A stretch of DNA of 64,000 nucleotides from Sodalis sp. dw_96 (GTDB lineage: Bacteria; Pseudomonadota; Gammaproteobacteria; Enterobacterales; Enterobacteriaceae), in assembly GCF_018449575.1 (NCBI RefSeq), contig NZ_JAAVUT010000010.1, positions 124,001 through 188,000 on the forward strand, written 5' to 3'. The notes below the pieces were generated by a model. The model did not search any database. It saw only the letters and a program-made list of their open reading frames with translations, and was not told the origin of the DNA. Below, one piece after another: positions 17,309 through 25,532 of the stretch (its first letter is position 1; the number at the start of each line of letters is the position of its first letter). Position numbers and translations under genes: made by a program.

Positions 17309-17673
17309 AAAAAGCAACGGTTATAAAAGAGACGTTCCCCGCTGCCGGTATCCGGCGGCGGGGGACGAATATCCCCAGCTAAACGTTGTCTGGTTTATTA
17401 TCGTACTCTATATCAATTAAATCATATCAACTAAATAAAGAATCACTCATATCAATTATGTTTAAAACTGCGCATTGTTTGAAAGACTCCTGGTAAAAAA
17501 GTGTCTATTCATGACAATTCCTGTTATCCTATCCAGAGTAAGCGCAGTGATTTTTCAAAGATAACACCCTCTAAAATAAACGAATGTAAACTTAAAGAAT
17601 CAAAAATAGATTTTTATGACACTAATTAAAAATAATATTAATTTTTTATTTTCATAAAGTCAGACTATTTAAA
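17309..17673. other. nifA-glycosyltransferase intergenic region
   Basis: 365 bp without a gene. It starts with a strong hairpin (17334-17366). From about 17380 it is very AT-rich, in contrast to the GC-rich genes on both sides, and probably contains the promoter of the glycosyltransferase. I saw no GG-N10-GC promoter, so this gene does not look NifA-controlled. Confidence 0.5.
17334..17366 (+). terminator. hairpin downstream of nifA
   Basis: GTTCCCCGCTGCCG pairs with CGGCGGCGGGGGAC (14 positions, two G-U-type pairs) around a short loop, 26 bp after the nifA stop. There is no U-tract directly after it, so it may be a processing or pausing hairpin and not a classical terminator. Confidence 0.45.
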
Positions 17674-19878
17674 TTGAACCAGGTAATAAATAAGTTGAAG
17701 CATATATTTACTCTTTTGCTGCGAAAAATATATCCCGGCCGGCGTGATTATCCGGCCATTCCGGCAGGCGCCGGGGGATATTTTTTCCCGGCCACCTATC
17801 TGCTGTTTGCCGCCTATTTTCTTATCGGAATATTCGGCCGGTTTCCCTGGAAGGCGGATGAGCCTTATTCGTTCAGCATCGTCTGGAACATCCTCCGGCA
17901 GGGGGAGTGGCTGGTGCCTTATGTGGCCGGCGACCCTTTTTTGGAGAAACCGCCGCTGATGTTTTGGCTCGGAGCGCTGTTCGCCAAGGCGTGGCCGGGG
18001 ACGGCGGCATACGAATCCTCCCGCTTGGCGGTGGTCCTGTGCATCTCGGTGACGGTGGGTTCGTTGTTATGGGCGGCGGCATGTCTGCATCGCGAACGGC
18101 AACGGGGGCGGCGATGCCCGCTCCCCCTGATGCCGACCCGGGCGGTCTGGCAACTGAGCGCCCTGGCTTTGCTGGTGGGGACGCTCGGCCTGGCGGAGCA
18201 TGTGCATAAATTTACCGCCGACCTGGGCCAGATGGCCGGCGCCGCCCTGGCGCTGGCGGCACTGGCGGCCGGCATTGCCCGCTGCGCCGTGCCGGTAGAG
18301 AGCACGCCCTTGTCGTTGCCGCCGGGAAAGGTGCCTGGGAACAACACCGCCGGTGGCGCCGCGCCGGTAGAGAGCACGCCCTTGTCGTTGCCGCCGGGAA
18401 TAGCGTTTGGCGCCGGCACGGGTATCGCCTTTCTGTCCAAGGGATTGCTGGTGGCGGGTATCGCGGGCCTGTCCCTGATGTGCTGCCTGGCGTTATTGCC
18501 GGCATTCCGGCGACGCGGCGGCCTGAGATTCGCCCTGGCCGCCTTGCTGGCGGCGCTGCCGTTTGCGCTGCCTTGGCCGCTGGCGCTCTACCTGCGGGAA
18601 CCGGAGCTGTTTATGCAGTGGTTCTGGGTGAATAACGTCGGCCGCTTCGCCGGTTTTACCGAGCTGGGCGGGCATGATAATCCCCTCTCCAATCGCCTGC
18701 TGTCGCTGATGGCGGGCGGGGCGCCGCTGTCGTTTTTGCTGCTGGCCGGGCTGGCGGGGGCCGCGGTCCGCACGGTATCCGGCCGCTGTCGGCGTCAGCG
18801 ATTATATCGCCTGTTGCACCGCCGCCCGGCCTATGCGGCGGTGCTGATCTTCCTGACGGTCGGCCTGGGCACCTTGATCTCTTCCGCCTCCATGCGCGGT
18901 ATTTATCTGCTGCCGCTGTATCCCGCCATGGCATTGGCCGCGCTGCCCCTGGTAGTGCGGCGGCATCGCCGCGGGACTGAATTCGGCGTGAGGTTAATGC
19001 GATGGGTCGGGATAGAACGAAGCGGGTTGGGGCGAACAGTATTGCAATGGTCAACCGGGGGGCGTACGGCCATGGAGCGGTCGGCGCCACGGCGAACGGA
19101 ACCGCGTTGCGCGGCGTTGTGTCGGATAATAAACGCGCTCTGCGTCGCGCTGCTGGCGCTTATCCTTATTACCTGGCACCAACTGAGCCGCCACGGGGAG
19201 CCCTTGTTGTTGCGAATGCTCTGGCCGGGGGTGGGGCGGGTGTTTCCCCAATTCTTTATGCTGCAGACCCATTGGCTGTTGCAAGGGGCGGCGGTGGCGC
19301 TGGTTGTCCTCTGGTGGCGGGTTATCCGCGCCCGGAATGAAGTCCGGCTGCTGATGTCCTGGTCCGCCGGGCTGGCAATGCTGTGGGTGACGGCCTTTTT
19401 ATTGCTGATGCCGTGGTTTGACGCGGCGCGCAGCTATCGCACCACCTTTCAAGCCCTGACGCCCCTGGTTATTCAGGGGAATTGTCTGTCCACCGACGGA
19501 CTCGGCGAGTCTGAGCTGGGACTGCTGCATTATGTCACCGGCCGGGCCGGGACCCGAATTTATGCCGGCTGGTCAGGTGAAGGTGACGGCGTCACGTTTA
19601 ACGATTCCTCCTTGCGCTGTAACCTGCGGCTGGTACAGGATTCACTGAAAAATCCGGGTAAAAATCTCCCGCCGGACTGGCGTGAAATCTGGCGGGGACA
19701 CCGCCCGGCCGACGCCAACGGATTTATCCTCTACCGTCGTAACGGCGGTGATATCTCAAGTCGAGACGCGGGTAGCCTCTCAGATCAAGACGCGGGTAGC
19801 ATCTTAAGTCGAGACAAGTGCGGCATGTCAGGTCGAAGCGAGAATGATCTCACACGTCGAAACGGGAGCGACAGTTAA
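17674..19878 (+). CDS. ArnT/PMT-like GT-C membrane glycosyltransferase inserted between nifA and nifB
   Basis: About 734 residues with ten or more hydrophobic segments. The N-terminal GRFPWKADEPYSF carries the acidic first-loop motif of GT39/GT83 (PMT, ArnT) enzymes, and GDPFLEKPPLMFWLGALFA is typical of ArnT-like proteins. These transfer a sugar from a polyprenyl-phosphate donor to lipid A or another acceptor on the periplasmic side. The start is uncertain: TTG at 17674 or 17695, as there is no early ATG. Two repeat oddities occur. A 38-bp segment is repeated 72 bp apart (18291 and 18363, residues PVESTPLSLPPG twice), and the C-terminus consists of five 8-residue repeats. It has no known role in nitrogen fixation, yet separates nifLA from nifBQ. 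Confidence 0.8.
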   Translation: MNQVINKLKHIFTLLLRKIYPGRRDYPAIPAGAGGYFFPATYLLFAAYFLIGIFGRFPWKADEPYSFSIVWNILRQGEWLVPYVAGDPFLEKPPLMFWLGALFAKAWPGTAAYESSRLAVVLCISVTVGSLLWAAACLHRERQRGRRCPLPLMPTRAVWQLSALALLVGTLGLAEHVHKFTADLGQMAGAALALAALAAGIARCAVPVESTPLSLPPGKVPGNNTAGGAAPVESTPLSLPPGIAFGAGTGIAFLSKGLLVAGIAGLSLMCCLALLPAFRRRGGLRFALAALLAALPFALPWPLALYLREPELFMQWFWVNNVGRFAGFTELGGHDNPLSNRLLSLMAGGAPLSFLLLAGLAGAAVRTVSGRCRRQRLYRLLHRRPAYAAVLIFLTVGLGTLISSASMRGIYLLPLYPAMALAALPLVVRRHRRGTEFGVRLMRWVGIERSGLGRTVLQWSTGGRTAMERSAPRRTEPRCAALCRIINALCVALLALILITWHQLSRHGEPLLLRMLWPGVGRVFPQFFMLQTHWLLQGAAVALVVLWWRVIRARNEVRLLMSWSAGLAMLWVTAFLLLMPWFDAARSYRTTFQALTPLVIQGNCLSTDGLGESELGLLHYVTGRAGTRIYAGWSGEGDGVTFNDSSLRCNLRLVQDSLKNPGKNLPPDWREIWRGHRPADANGFILYRRNGGDISSRDAGSLSDQDAGSILSRDKCGMSGRSENDLTRRNGSDS
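18291..18400 (+). repeat. in-frame direct repeat inside the glycosyltransferase
   Basis: Bases 18291-18328 and 18363-18400 are the same 38-bp sequence, spaced exactly 72 bp (24 codons). The gene stays open, so the encoded protein carries PVESTPLSLPPG twice in a loop between membrane segments. Confidence 0.85.
19754..19873 (+). repeat. five tandem 24-bp repeats at the glycosyltransferase 3' end
   Basis: Five consecutive 24-bp units, each starting like TCTCAAGTCGAGACGCGG, diverge progressively toward the end. They encode 8-residue units (SSRDAGSL, SDQDAGSI, LSRDKCGM, SGRSENDL, TRRNGSDS) that form a hydrophilic C-terminal tail. Confidence 0.8.
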
Positions 19879-19891
19879 GGGCGGCTGGTTT

Positions 19892-19907
19892 TGTCGTATA
19901 TAAGACA
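19892..19907 (+). promoter_or_regulatory. NifA upstream activator sequence for nifBQ
   Basis: TGTCGTATATAAGACA fits the full NifA consensus TGT-N4-T-N5-ACA. It lies 94 bp upstream of the nifB -24/-12 promoter, a normal enhancer distance, and just after the glycosyltransferase stop codon. Confidence 0.85.
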
Positions 19908-20000
19908 ATGTCGGCAACGGGGGGTTGAACAACACAGGGCCGCCAGCGGTCGGCGTGATCCAACTATAAGAAATATAAGCTATTAAGCCCCCGGATTTCC

Positions 20001-20016
20001 AGGCATGGCATTTGCA
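20001..20016 (+). promoter_or_regulatory. sigma-54 promoter of nifBQ
   Basis: AGGCATGGCATTTGCA has GG-N10-GC spacing and a perfect -12 box (TTGCA). The predicted transcript start near 20028 falls 28 bp before the chosen nifB start. Confidence 0.85.
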
Positions 20017-20055
20017 ATATGACAGCTATATGTCGTAATGCAAAAGGCGGTTTAC

Positions 20056-21465
20056 ATGGCATCTTGTCACTCCTCAGATAATTCGGGCTGCGGTGCGTCC
20101 GGTGGAGCGGAATTAACGCCGCTCCAGGCGGAAAAAGTAGCACAACATCCCTGTTATTCCCGCTCCGCCCATCATCGTTATGCGCGCATGCACCTGGCGG
20201 TGGCCCCGGCCTGTAATCTGCAATGCCACTACTGCAACCGTAAATATGATTGCAGCAATGAATCCCGGCCGGGGGTGGTATCGGAAGTCCTTTCCCCCGC
20301 CCAGGCGATTGCCAAGGCCCGCCATGTGGCCGCCGCCCTGCCGCAGTTGGCGGTTATCGGCATCGCCGGTCCGGGGGACCCGCTGGCGAATATCGCCCGC
20401 ACCTTCAATACTCTGGAAGGGTTGCGCACGGTGCTGCCGGATATCAAACTCTGCCTGTCCACCAACGGCCTGGCGTTGCCGGAGGTAGTGGATCGACTGG
20501 TGGACGTCGGTGTGGATCATGTCACGGTAACGGTCAACGCCCTGGATGTGGACATCGCGACACAAATTTACCCCTGGCTGTGGTTCGACGGCGAACGCCT
20601 GGAAGGGAGGGAAGCGGCGGCGCTGCTGCTGGCCCGTCAGGAGGAGGGTATCCGCAAACTGACCGCCCGGGGCATTATGGTCAAAATCAATTCGGTGCTG
20701 ATCCCGGGCATCAACGATCGCCACCTGCCGGCGGTAAGCGAGAAGGCCCGTGAATGGGGCGCCATGTTGCACAACGTCATGCCGTTGATTTCCCGGCCGG
20801 AGCACGGCACCGTTTTCGGTTTACAGGGGCAGCGGGAGCCCAGCGCCCAGGAAGTCGCCGAGGTACGAGCCAACTGCGGCATGTCGATGCCGCAAATGGC
20901 CCATTGCCACCAATGCCGGGCGGATGCCATCGGTATGCTGGGTGAAGATCGCAGCCAGAGTTTCCCGCTGTCGGCGATACCGAAAACCGCCGAGCCCTAT
21001 CTGCCGGTCATGTATCAGCGGGCGCAGATCCAGGCCGGCATCGCCACCGCCGGGGAATCCGAGTCCGCTGATGCCTGTTTGGTGGCCGTCGCCACGCGGG
21101 AAGGGGTGCTGATCGACGAACATTTCGGCCACGTACAGCGGTTCCAGATTTACAGCGCGTCGGCGGCCGGCGTGAAGCTTATCGGGGAGCGGTTCACCCC
21201 GCCTTTTTGCACCGACAAGACCGAATGCGATGATGAAGTCAGCCGGCATGAGCAGCGGCTTGATGCGGTGGTGGCATTGCTCGCGGATGTCTCCGCGGTG
21301 TTTTGCGCTCGCATCGGCATGAGCCCCTGGCAGCGCCTGGAGCAGGCCGGCATCGAGCCTTGTGTATCCGGGGCCTGGCAATCGGTCAGCGAGGTCATTG
21401 AGTTATGGTGGCAACAACACCGACTGTTGCCGTCCCCCGCAAAAGACCGCAAGGGGGTGGCCTGA
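20056..21465 (+). CDS. nifB: NifB, radical SAM FeMo-cofactor core (NifB-co) synthase with C-terminal NifX-like domain
   Basis: 469 residues. The radical SAM cluster motif is ACNLQCHYCNRKYDCSNES (Cys53, 57, 60). Additional Cys in the N-terminus (SCHSSDNSGC) and in CHQC are as in other NifB proteins. The C-terminal ~100 residues (ACLVAVATREGVLIDEHFGHVQRFQIY) are the NifX/NafY-like cofactor-binding domain. It builds the 8Fe-9S-C precursor of the nitrogenase cofactor. I prefer the ATG at 20056, which has AAAGGCGG upstream and aligns with other NifB proteins; the ATG at 20038 lies too near the predicted transcript start and has no ribosome-binding site. The stop overlaps nifQ (TGATG). Confidence 0.96.
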   Translation: MASCHSSDNSGCGASGGAELTPLQAEKVAQHPCYSRSAHHRYARMHLAVAPACNLQCHYCNRKYDCSNESRPGVVSEVLSPAQAIAKARHVAAALPQLAVIGIAGPGDPLANIARTFNTLEGLRTVLPDIKLCLSTNGLALPEVVDRLVDVGVDHVTVTVNALDVDIATQIYPWLWFDGERLEGREAAALLLARQEEGIRKLTARGIMVKINSVLIPGINDRHLPAVSEKAREWGAMLHNVMPLISRPEHGTVFGLQGQREPSAQEVAEVRANCGMSMPQMAHCHQCRADAIGMLGEDRSQSFPLSAIPKTAEPYLPVMYQRAQIQAGIATAGESESADACLVAVATREGVLIDEHFGHVQRFQIYSASAAGVKLIGERFTPPFCTDKTECDDEVSRHEQRLDAVVALLADVSAVFCARIGMSPWQRLEQAGIEPCVSGAWQSVSEVIELWWQQHRLLPSPAKDRKGVA

Positions 21466-22010
21466 TGGTTAAACGACCCACCGAGAATCTGCTGCACGCA
21501 CCGGCGGAAATCTGGTTGCGGCGCTTAATGATAAACCACCTGGAAGGCCGGGCGCGTTTCCCCGCGGATATGGGCTTGCCGTCCGCCGCTTACCGACAGT
21601 TGGCGCAGCGGGTGTTACTCGCTCCCGTTCCCCGCTCGCACGCCCTGCGCCAACAGGACGATTTACTCACCCTGCTGCAACATTCCCGCAGGCCGGAACG
21701 ACAGGGACTGGCGGAGTGGCTGCAACAATATATGGTGCCCCGCGGCGCGCCGTTAAATCAGCTCATCGCCGGCGGCTCCCTGGGTTTTAATCATCTTTGG
21801 CAAGACCTGGGGCTATCGTCGCGGGAGGAATTACGGGAATTGATGACCGACTGCTTCCCGGAGCTGGTGCGCATGAACCATCGCAACATGCGGTGGAAGA
21901 AATTTTTCTATCGCCAGCTGTGCCTGGCTGAATCCGGCGAAATCACCTGCCGTTCGCCAAGCTGCGAGCAATGCGTCGAGCAGGAAACCTGCTTCGCCCC
22001 GGAAGACTAA
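21465..22010 (+). CDS. nifQ: NifQ, molybdenum donor for FeMo-cofactor assembly
   Basis: 181 residues. The diagnostic C-terminal motif C-x4-C-x2-C-x5-C is present as CRSPSCEQCVEQETC, which binds a Mo-Fe-S cluster. The stretch GLSSREELRELMTDCFPELVRMNHRNMRWKKFFYR is also typical. NifQ delivers Mo to the NifEN/NifH scaffold. The start shares a base with the nifB stop, after AAGGGGGTGG, so nifBQ are coupled and run from the sigma-54 promoter at 20001. It is the last gene of the nif block; the right-hand 69-bp flanking repeat begins 99 bp after its stop. Confidence 0.93.
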   Translation: MVKRPTENLLHAPAEIWLRRLMINHLEGRARFPADMGLPSAAYRQLAQRVLLAPVPRSHALRQQDDLLTLLQHSRRPERQGLAEWLQQYMVPRGAPLNQLIAGGSLGFNHLWQDLGLSSREELRELMTDCFPELVRMNHRNMRWKKFFYRQLCLAESGEITCRSPSCEQCVEQETCFAPED

Positions 22011-22108
22011 GGGGCAACCGTCACTCGCGATCACCGAACGTGACAACAAGCGAGCCAAAGTCAACCTTTGCCACAGTGAGCGCGTATTAAAGGGAGAGCG
22101 TGCTGATG

Positions 22109-22177
22109 GGGTCGAAGCGGGCGTGGTTTTTCCGCCCGCCGGAGTAGCCGTCTTCCAAGTCAACAACTTTGACAGGG
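22109..22177 (+). repeat. 69-bp direct repeat, right copy flanking the nif/rnf block
   Basis: Identical to 7831-7899 and in the same orientation. The preceding bases (TTAAAGGGAGAGCGTGCTGA) match the 107-bp units of the array at 39.4-39.9 kb, which have a different right half. Confidence 0.85.
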
Positions 22178-22246
22178 TCTCGCCTGCTCCTTTTATTCTA
22201 TGGCGGCCGTTTATGCATCACTTCAAGCCCAAACGGGGCCCGGTCA

Positions 22247-22346
22247 GGACAGGATACTGGATCGTAAACACGCCGTGAATACGTCCATGTAGGCTCGATC
22301 CGCGCCATCCCTGGCGCGGACGGTTTACTCTTCCAGCATCCTGTCC
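22247..22346. repeat. structured inverted-repeat element
   Basis: The outer arms GGACAGGATACTGGA (22247-22261) and TCCAGCATCCTGTCC (22332-22346) pair with one mismatch. An inner perfect 9-bp hairpin TCCGCGCCA/TGGCGCGGA lies at 22299-22320. The right part (GGACGGTTTACTCTTC) recurs near 54728, so this is a dispersed structured repeat that may also act as a bidirectional terminator for nifQ and hutG. Confidence 0.6.
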
Positions 22347-22418
22347 CTCCCCATTAACTTCATGCACATTGGCCAAATCGAACCCGTGGCCGGGCCCGCC
22401 GCACACGGGCCAGAACCG

Positions 22419-23219
22419 CTATCCCTGCGTCTTACCCCATTCCACCATCATGGTCAGCAGCGCCTTAAGCACCGGCTGCAATGACTCCGCCCGTTCCGGC
22501 AGATAATCAAAGGGGATCTCCTCGCGCATATAATTGCACTGCGCCAATTCCAGCTGCACCGCGTGCTGCCGGGCATGGGGCTGACCGTAGGCCCGCGTAA
22601 TATATCCCCCCTTAAAACGCCCGTTGATAATATAGCTAAAGGGTTGCCCCTGACAAAAGGCGCTTAATTTTTCCCCCAGGGACGAAGCGCAGCTCTCACC
22701 CTGATTGGTGCCGAGATTCAGGTCCGGCAAAATGCCGTCAAACAGACGCGGAATCACCGAGGCAATGGAATGAGCATCGAAAAGCAGCGCATAGTCATGA
22801 CGGGCCTTGATCTCACTCAAACAGTCCTGAATTTTCCGATGGTAGGGATGCCAGATTTCATCCAGATAACGTTTGCGTTCCTGCGGCGAAGGGGCCTTCC
22901 CCTCTACAAAGGTCGGGGTGCCGTTAAACAGCGTATCGGGATACAAACCGGTAGTGGCGGTAGCGTAAAGAGGTTTATCGTCCGGCGGTCGGTTAAGGTC
23001 GATAACCATACGCGAATAATTCCCCACTAAAATATGGGCGCCCATCTCACGGGCGAAATCGTACAGCCTGGGAATATGCCAGTCCGTATCCGACAACGGC
23101 CGGGCCGCCTCGCTAAGACCCGCTTCCACCGCCGGCGTCAGTTTGGTGCCGGCGTGGGGTATGCTCACCAGTAACGGTATCGTCCCGGGTTCATAACTGA
23201 AAGCATCTTGAATTTGCAT
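22419..23219 (-). CDS. hutG: N-formylglutamate deformylase HutG
   Basis: About 266 residues of the N-formylglutamate amidohydrolase family: SIPHAGTKLTP with a metal His, SDTDWHIPRLYDF, ADILVGNYSRMVIDLNRP-like region, LLFDAHSI and NGRFKGGYITRAYGQP. It releases glutamate and formate in the last step of the five-step histidine pathway. This family, not formiminoglutamase (HutE-type), is expected when HutF is present, and hutF is encoded nearby. The start is set at 23219 (MQIQDAF), with AGGAGG upstream; a longer frame to 23267 would run into the ERIC element. Confidence 0.92.
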   Translation of the reverse strand: MQIQDAFSYEPGTIPLLVSIPHAGTKLTPAVEAGLSEAARPLSDTDWHIPRLYDFAREMGAHILVGNYSRMVIDLNRPPDDKPLYATATTGLYPDTLFNGTPTFVEGKAPSPQERKRYLDEIWHPYHRKIQDCLSEIKARHDYALLFDAHSIASVIPRLFDGILPDLNLGTNQGESCASSLGEKLSAFCQGQPFSYIINGRFKGGYITRAYGQPHARQHAVQLELAQCNYMREEIPFDYLPERAESLQPVLKALLTMMVEWGKTQG

Positions 23220-23255
23220 TCCTTGAGTCCTCCTGATTAAGACTTTACCAGCATC

Positions 23256-23382
23256 TATACCCGTCATCTTTCAAGTTGCAGGCGCGTTGGCTGCGCTCGT
23301 TCACCCAAATCACTTACTTCAGTAAGCTCATCGGGGTTCTCTCGCTTGCCGCCTTCCTGCTACTCGAAATCTATTGGGTATA
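23256..23382. repeat. ERIC element, full length (127 bp)
   Basis: Exactly 127 bp bounded by TATACCC and GGGTATA, with the central GTAAGCTC hairpin. Internally it is divergent from the ERIC consensus. It lies between hutI and hutG within the operon. Confidence 0.85.
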
Positions 23383-23388
23383 AGATTA

Positions 23389-24609
23389 TTATCGGCGACG
23401 TTCGCCACGATATACCACGGTGACCGGCATTTGTCCCCCCAGCCAGTAGGCCAGCTCCGCCGGATGCTTCACCGGCCAATGCACGAAATCGGCCATCTTG
23501 CCCGCTTCCAGCGAGCCCAGTGTGTCCCCCAGCCCCAGCGCGCGGGCGGCGTTAAGGGTAACGCCCGCCAGCGCCTCTTCCGGCGTCAGGCGAAACAGGG
23601 TACAGCCCATATTGATCATCAAACGCAACGAACAGGCGGGGGAGGTACCGGGATTGATATCGCTGGCCAGCGCCATCGATACGCCGTGCCGGCGAAACAG
23701 CGCCACCGGCGGGTGTTGCGTTTCACGCAGCATGTAGCAGGCCCCGGGCAGCAGCACCGCCACCGTGCCGGATAACGCCATGGCGCGGGCATCGTCCTCG
23801 GTGGCGTACTCTAGGTGATCCGCCGACAGCGCCCGCCAGCGGGCCGCCAGCGAACTGCCGCCCAGGGAGGATAACTGTTCGGCGTGCAGCTTCACCGGCA
23901 ATCCCGCCTGGCGGGCGGCGGCAAACACCCGAGCGATTTGCTCCGGTGAAAACGCCAGATGCTCGCAAAAACCATCCACCGCGTCAGCCAGACCAAGGGC
24001 CGCCACCTCCGGGATCCAGCGCTCGCACACCAAATCGATAAATTCATCCGCCCGGCCCCGGTATTCCGGCGGCAGCGCATGGGCGGCCAGAAAGGTGGTA
24101 CGCACCTGGATGGGATATTTTTTGGCAATCCGCCGGGCCACCCGCAGCATTTTTATTTCATCGTCCAGGGTCAGGCCGTAGCCGGATTTTATTTCAATGC
24201 AGGTCACGCCGTCGGCCATCAACATGGCCAGCCGGGCTTCCGCCGTCGCCATCAGTTCATCTTCACTGGCGGCGCGGGTGGCGTTCACCGTGGAAAGGAT
24301 ACCGCCGCCGGCGGCGGCAATGTCGGCATAGCTGGCGCCGTGGAGCCGCTGCTCGAATTCCAGGCTGCGATTGCCGCCGAACACCAGGTGGGTATGACAA
24401 TCGACAAACCCCGGCGTTATCAAACCGCCGCCGAAATCATGCCGCGCCGCGCCAGGGGCCGCGGGCAGGTCGGCCCGCGGGCCGACCCAGGCGATACGCC
24501 CTTTCGCCACGGCGATGGCGCCGTCTTTTATCAGGCCGTAATGGCCCTGATGTAACGTCGCGACGTCGGCGCCCAGCCAGATACTGTCGAATTTTAGTGT
24601 TGCAGGCAT
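23389..24609 (-). CDS. hutI: imidazolonepropionase HutI
   Basis: About 406 residues of the amidohydrolase superfamily. Metal and substrate motifs are visible: [54 protein letters not shown] and [11 protein letters not shown]. It hydrolyses 4-imidazolone-5-propionate to N-formimidoyl-L-glutamate. The start at 24609 ([11 protein letters not shown]) has AGGGGAA upstream. It follows hutC by 31 bp and precedes hutG, giving a hutC-hutI-hutG minus-strand operon with an ERIC element between the last two genes. Confidence 0.95.
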   Translation of the reverse strand: MPATLKFDSIWLGADVATLHQGHYGLIKDGAIAVAKGRIAWVGPRADLPAAPGAARHDFGGGLITPGFVDCHTHLVFGGNRSLEFEQRLHGASYADIAAAGGGILSTVNATRAASEDELMATAEARLAMLMADGVTCIEIKSGYGLTLDDEIKMLRVARRIAKKYPIQVRTTFLAAHALPPEYRGRADEFIDLVCERWIPEVAALGLADAVDGFCEHLAFSPEQIARVFAAARQAGLPVKLHAEQLSSLGGSSLAARWRALSADHLEYATEDDARAMALSGTVAVLLPGACYMLRETQHPPVALFRRHGVSMALASDINPGTSPACSLRLMINMGCTLFRLTPEEALAGVTLNAARALGLGDTLGSLEAGKMADFVHWPVKHPAELAYWLGGQMPVTVVYRGERRR

Positions 24610-24640
24610 TGCCGGTTCCCCTCTCAAACAGTCAGTTCAG

Positions 24641-25390
24641 TTAAGCAATAAAGCTGCCAAAAAGTTGATAGCGCGTTCCGGGATAGAGCAGGCGCGCCGA
24701 CGTCACCACTAATTTGCCGAACCAGGTGCGGCGATGAATCAGCAGGCAGGGCTCGTTATCCGCCAACTGCAACAGCTCCCGCTCCCGGGCGCTGGCGCAC
24801 ACGGCCTCCACCCGATGCTCCCCGGCGGTAAGCGGGGCGGCTTGCGTCAGATAAAAATAGGGGGTGATTTGGCTAAAATCCTGCGCCAGATAATCCGGGG
24901 CGGTCAGCGGATTGACGCAGCGATCTTCCAACTGCACCGCGATATCATTTTCATAATGCACAATCATCGAATGGAATAACCGCTGCCCGGGCTGGATACC
25001 CAGCGACAACGCTTCCTCGCCGGTGGCGGCGCGGGCGGTCAGCTCCAGCAGCCTGCTGCTGTGGCGATGGCCGCGGGCGGCTATTTCATCGGCGATGTTC
25101 CGCACTTCCAGCATGGCGGTTTGCGGTTTAAGCTCGGCGACAAAGGTGCCGACGCCCTGCATACGCAGCAGGTATCCCTCGCTGGTGAGCTCCCGTAAGG
25201 CCCGGTTGATGGTCATGCGGCTGACGCTCAGCTCCGCCACCAGCTCGCTCTCCGAGGGGATCCGTTGATGCGGTATCCAGGTGCCGGAGCGAATCTGCTG
25301 GACAATGGCTTGCTTGACCCGCTGGTAAATCGGCGCGGGGGAATCACTCATTATGGCGGACAATTGTGCTGCAGACTGTATTTCAGTCAC
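24641..25390 (-). CDS. hutC: histidine utilisation repressor HutC (GntR family)
   Basis: 249 residues. The N-terminal winged helix is PIYQRVKQAIVQQIRSGTW through SVSRMTINRALRELTSEGYLLRMQGVGTFVAE. The C-terminal UTRA/chorismate-lyase-like effector domain (~95-245) ends LFGSFIA. HutC represses hut operons until urocanate binds. The start is GTG at 25390 with GAGG/GGAAA upstream; ATG at 25351 is possible. It is divergent from hutF, with an operator candidate in the shared region. Its likely operator CTTGTATAGACAAG also lies before the importer and hutH. Confidence 0.95.
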   Translation of the reverse strand: MTEIQSAAQLSAIMSDSPAPIYQRVKQAIVQQIRSGTWIPHQRIPSESELVAELSVSRMTINRALRELTSEGYLLRMQGVGTFVAELKPQTAMLEVRNIADEIAARGHRHSSRLLELTARAATGEEALSLGIQPGQRLFHSMIVHYENDIAVQLEDRCVNPLTAPDYLAQDFSQITPYFYLTQAAPLTAGEHRVEAVCASARERELLQLADNEPCLLIHRRTWFGKLVVTSARLLYPGTRYQLFGSFIA

Positions 25391-25451
25391 TTTCCAACCT
25401 CGTGATGCGGGATCATAATAAAACAGTTTACTGTTAGATTAAGCGTATGTA

Positions 25452-25465
25452 TATGTATAGACAAG
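25452..25465. promoter_or_regulatory. HutC operator candidate (hutC/hutF divergent region)
   Basis: TATGTATAGACAAG is a 12/14 match to the perfect dyad CTTGTATAGACAAG found at 27735. The right half ACAAG is intact. Confidence 0.65.
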
Positions 25466-25532
25466 TGGATAAGCATTTCGTCTGGATGACCGCATTACCA
25501 ACCCTTATTTTTAACCTGAACCGGAAACCGCC

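Larger units (their letters stand above)
22011..22418. other. nifQ-hutG intergenic region with two repeat elements
   Basis: About 408 bp without a gene. It contains the right copy of the dispersed repeat (22085-22184, with the 69-bp identity at 22109-22177). A cruciform-like element follows at 22247-22346. nifQ and hutG converge here. Confidence 0.7.

Noticed and set aside
22081-22184. Attachment site of an integrative element
   Set aside because: The direct repeats flank the nif block, but no tRNA gene or integrase is visible in the window and the same family occurs elsewhere as an array.
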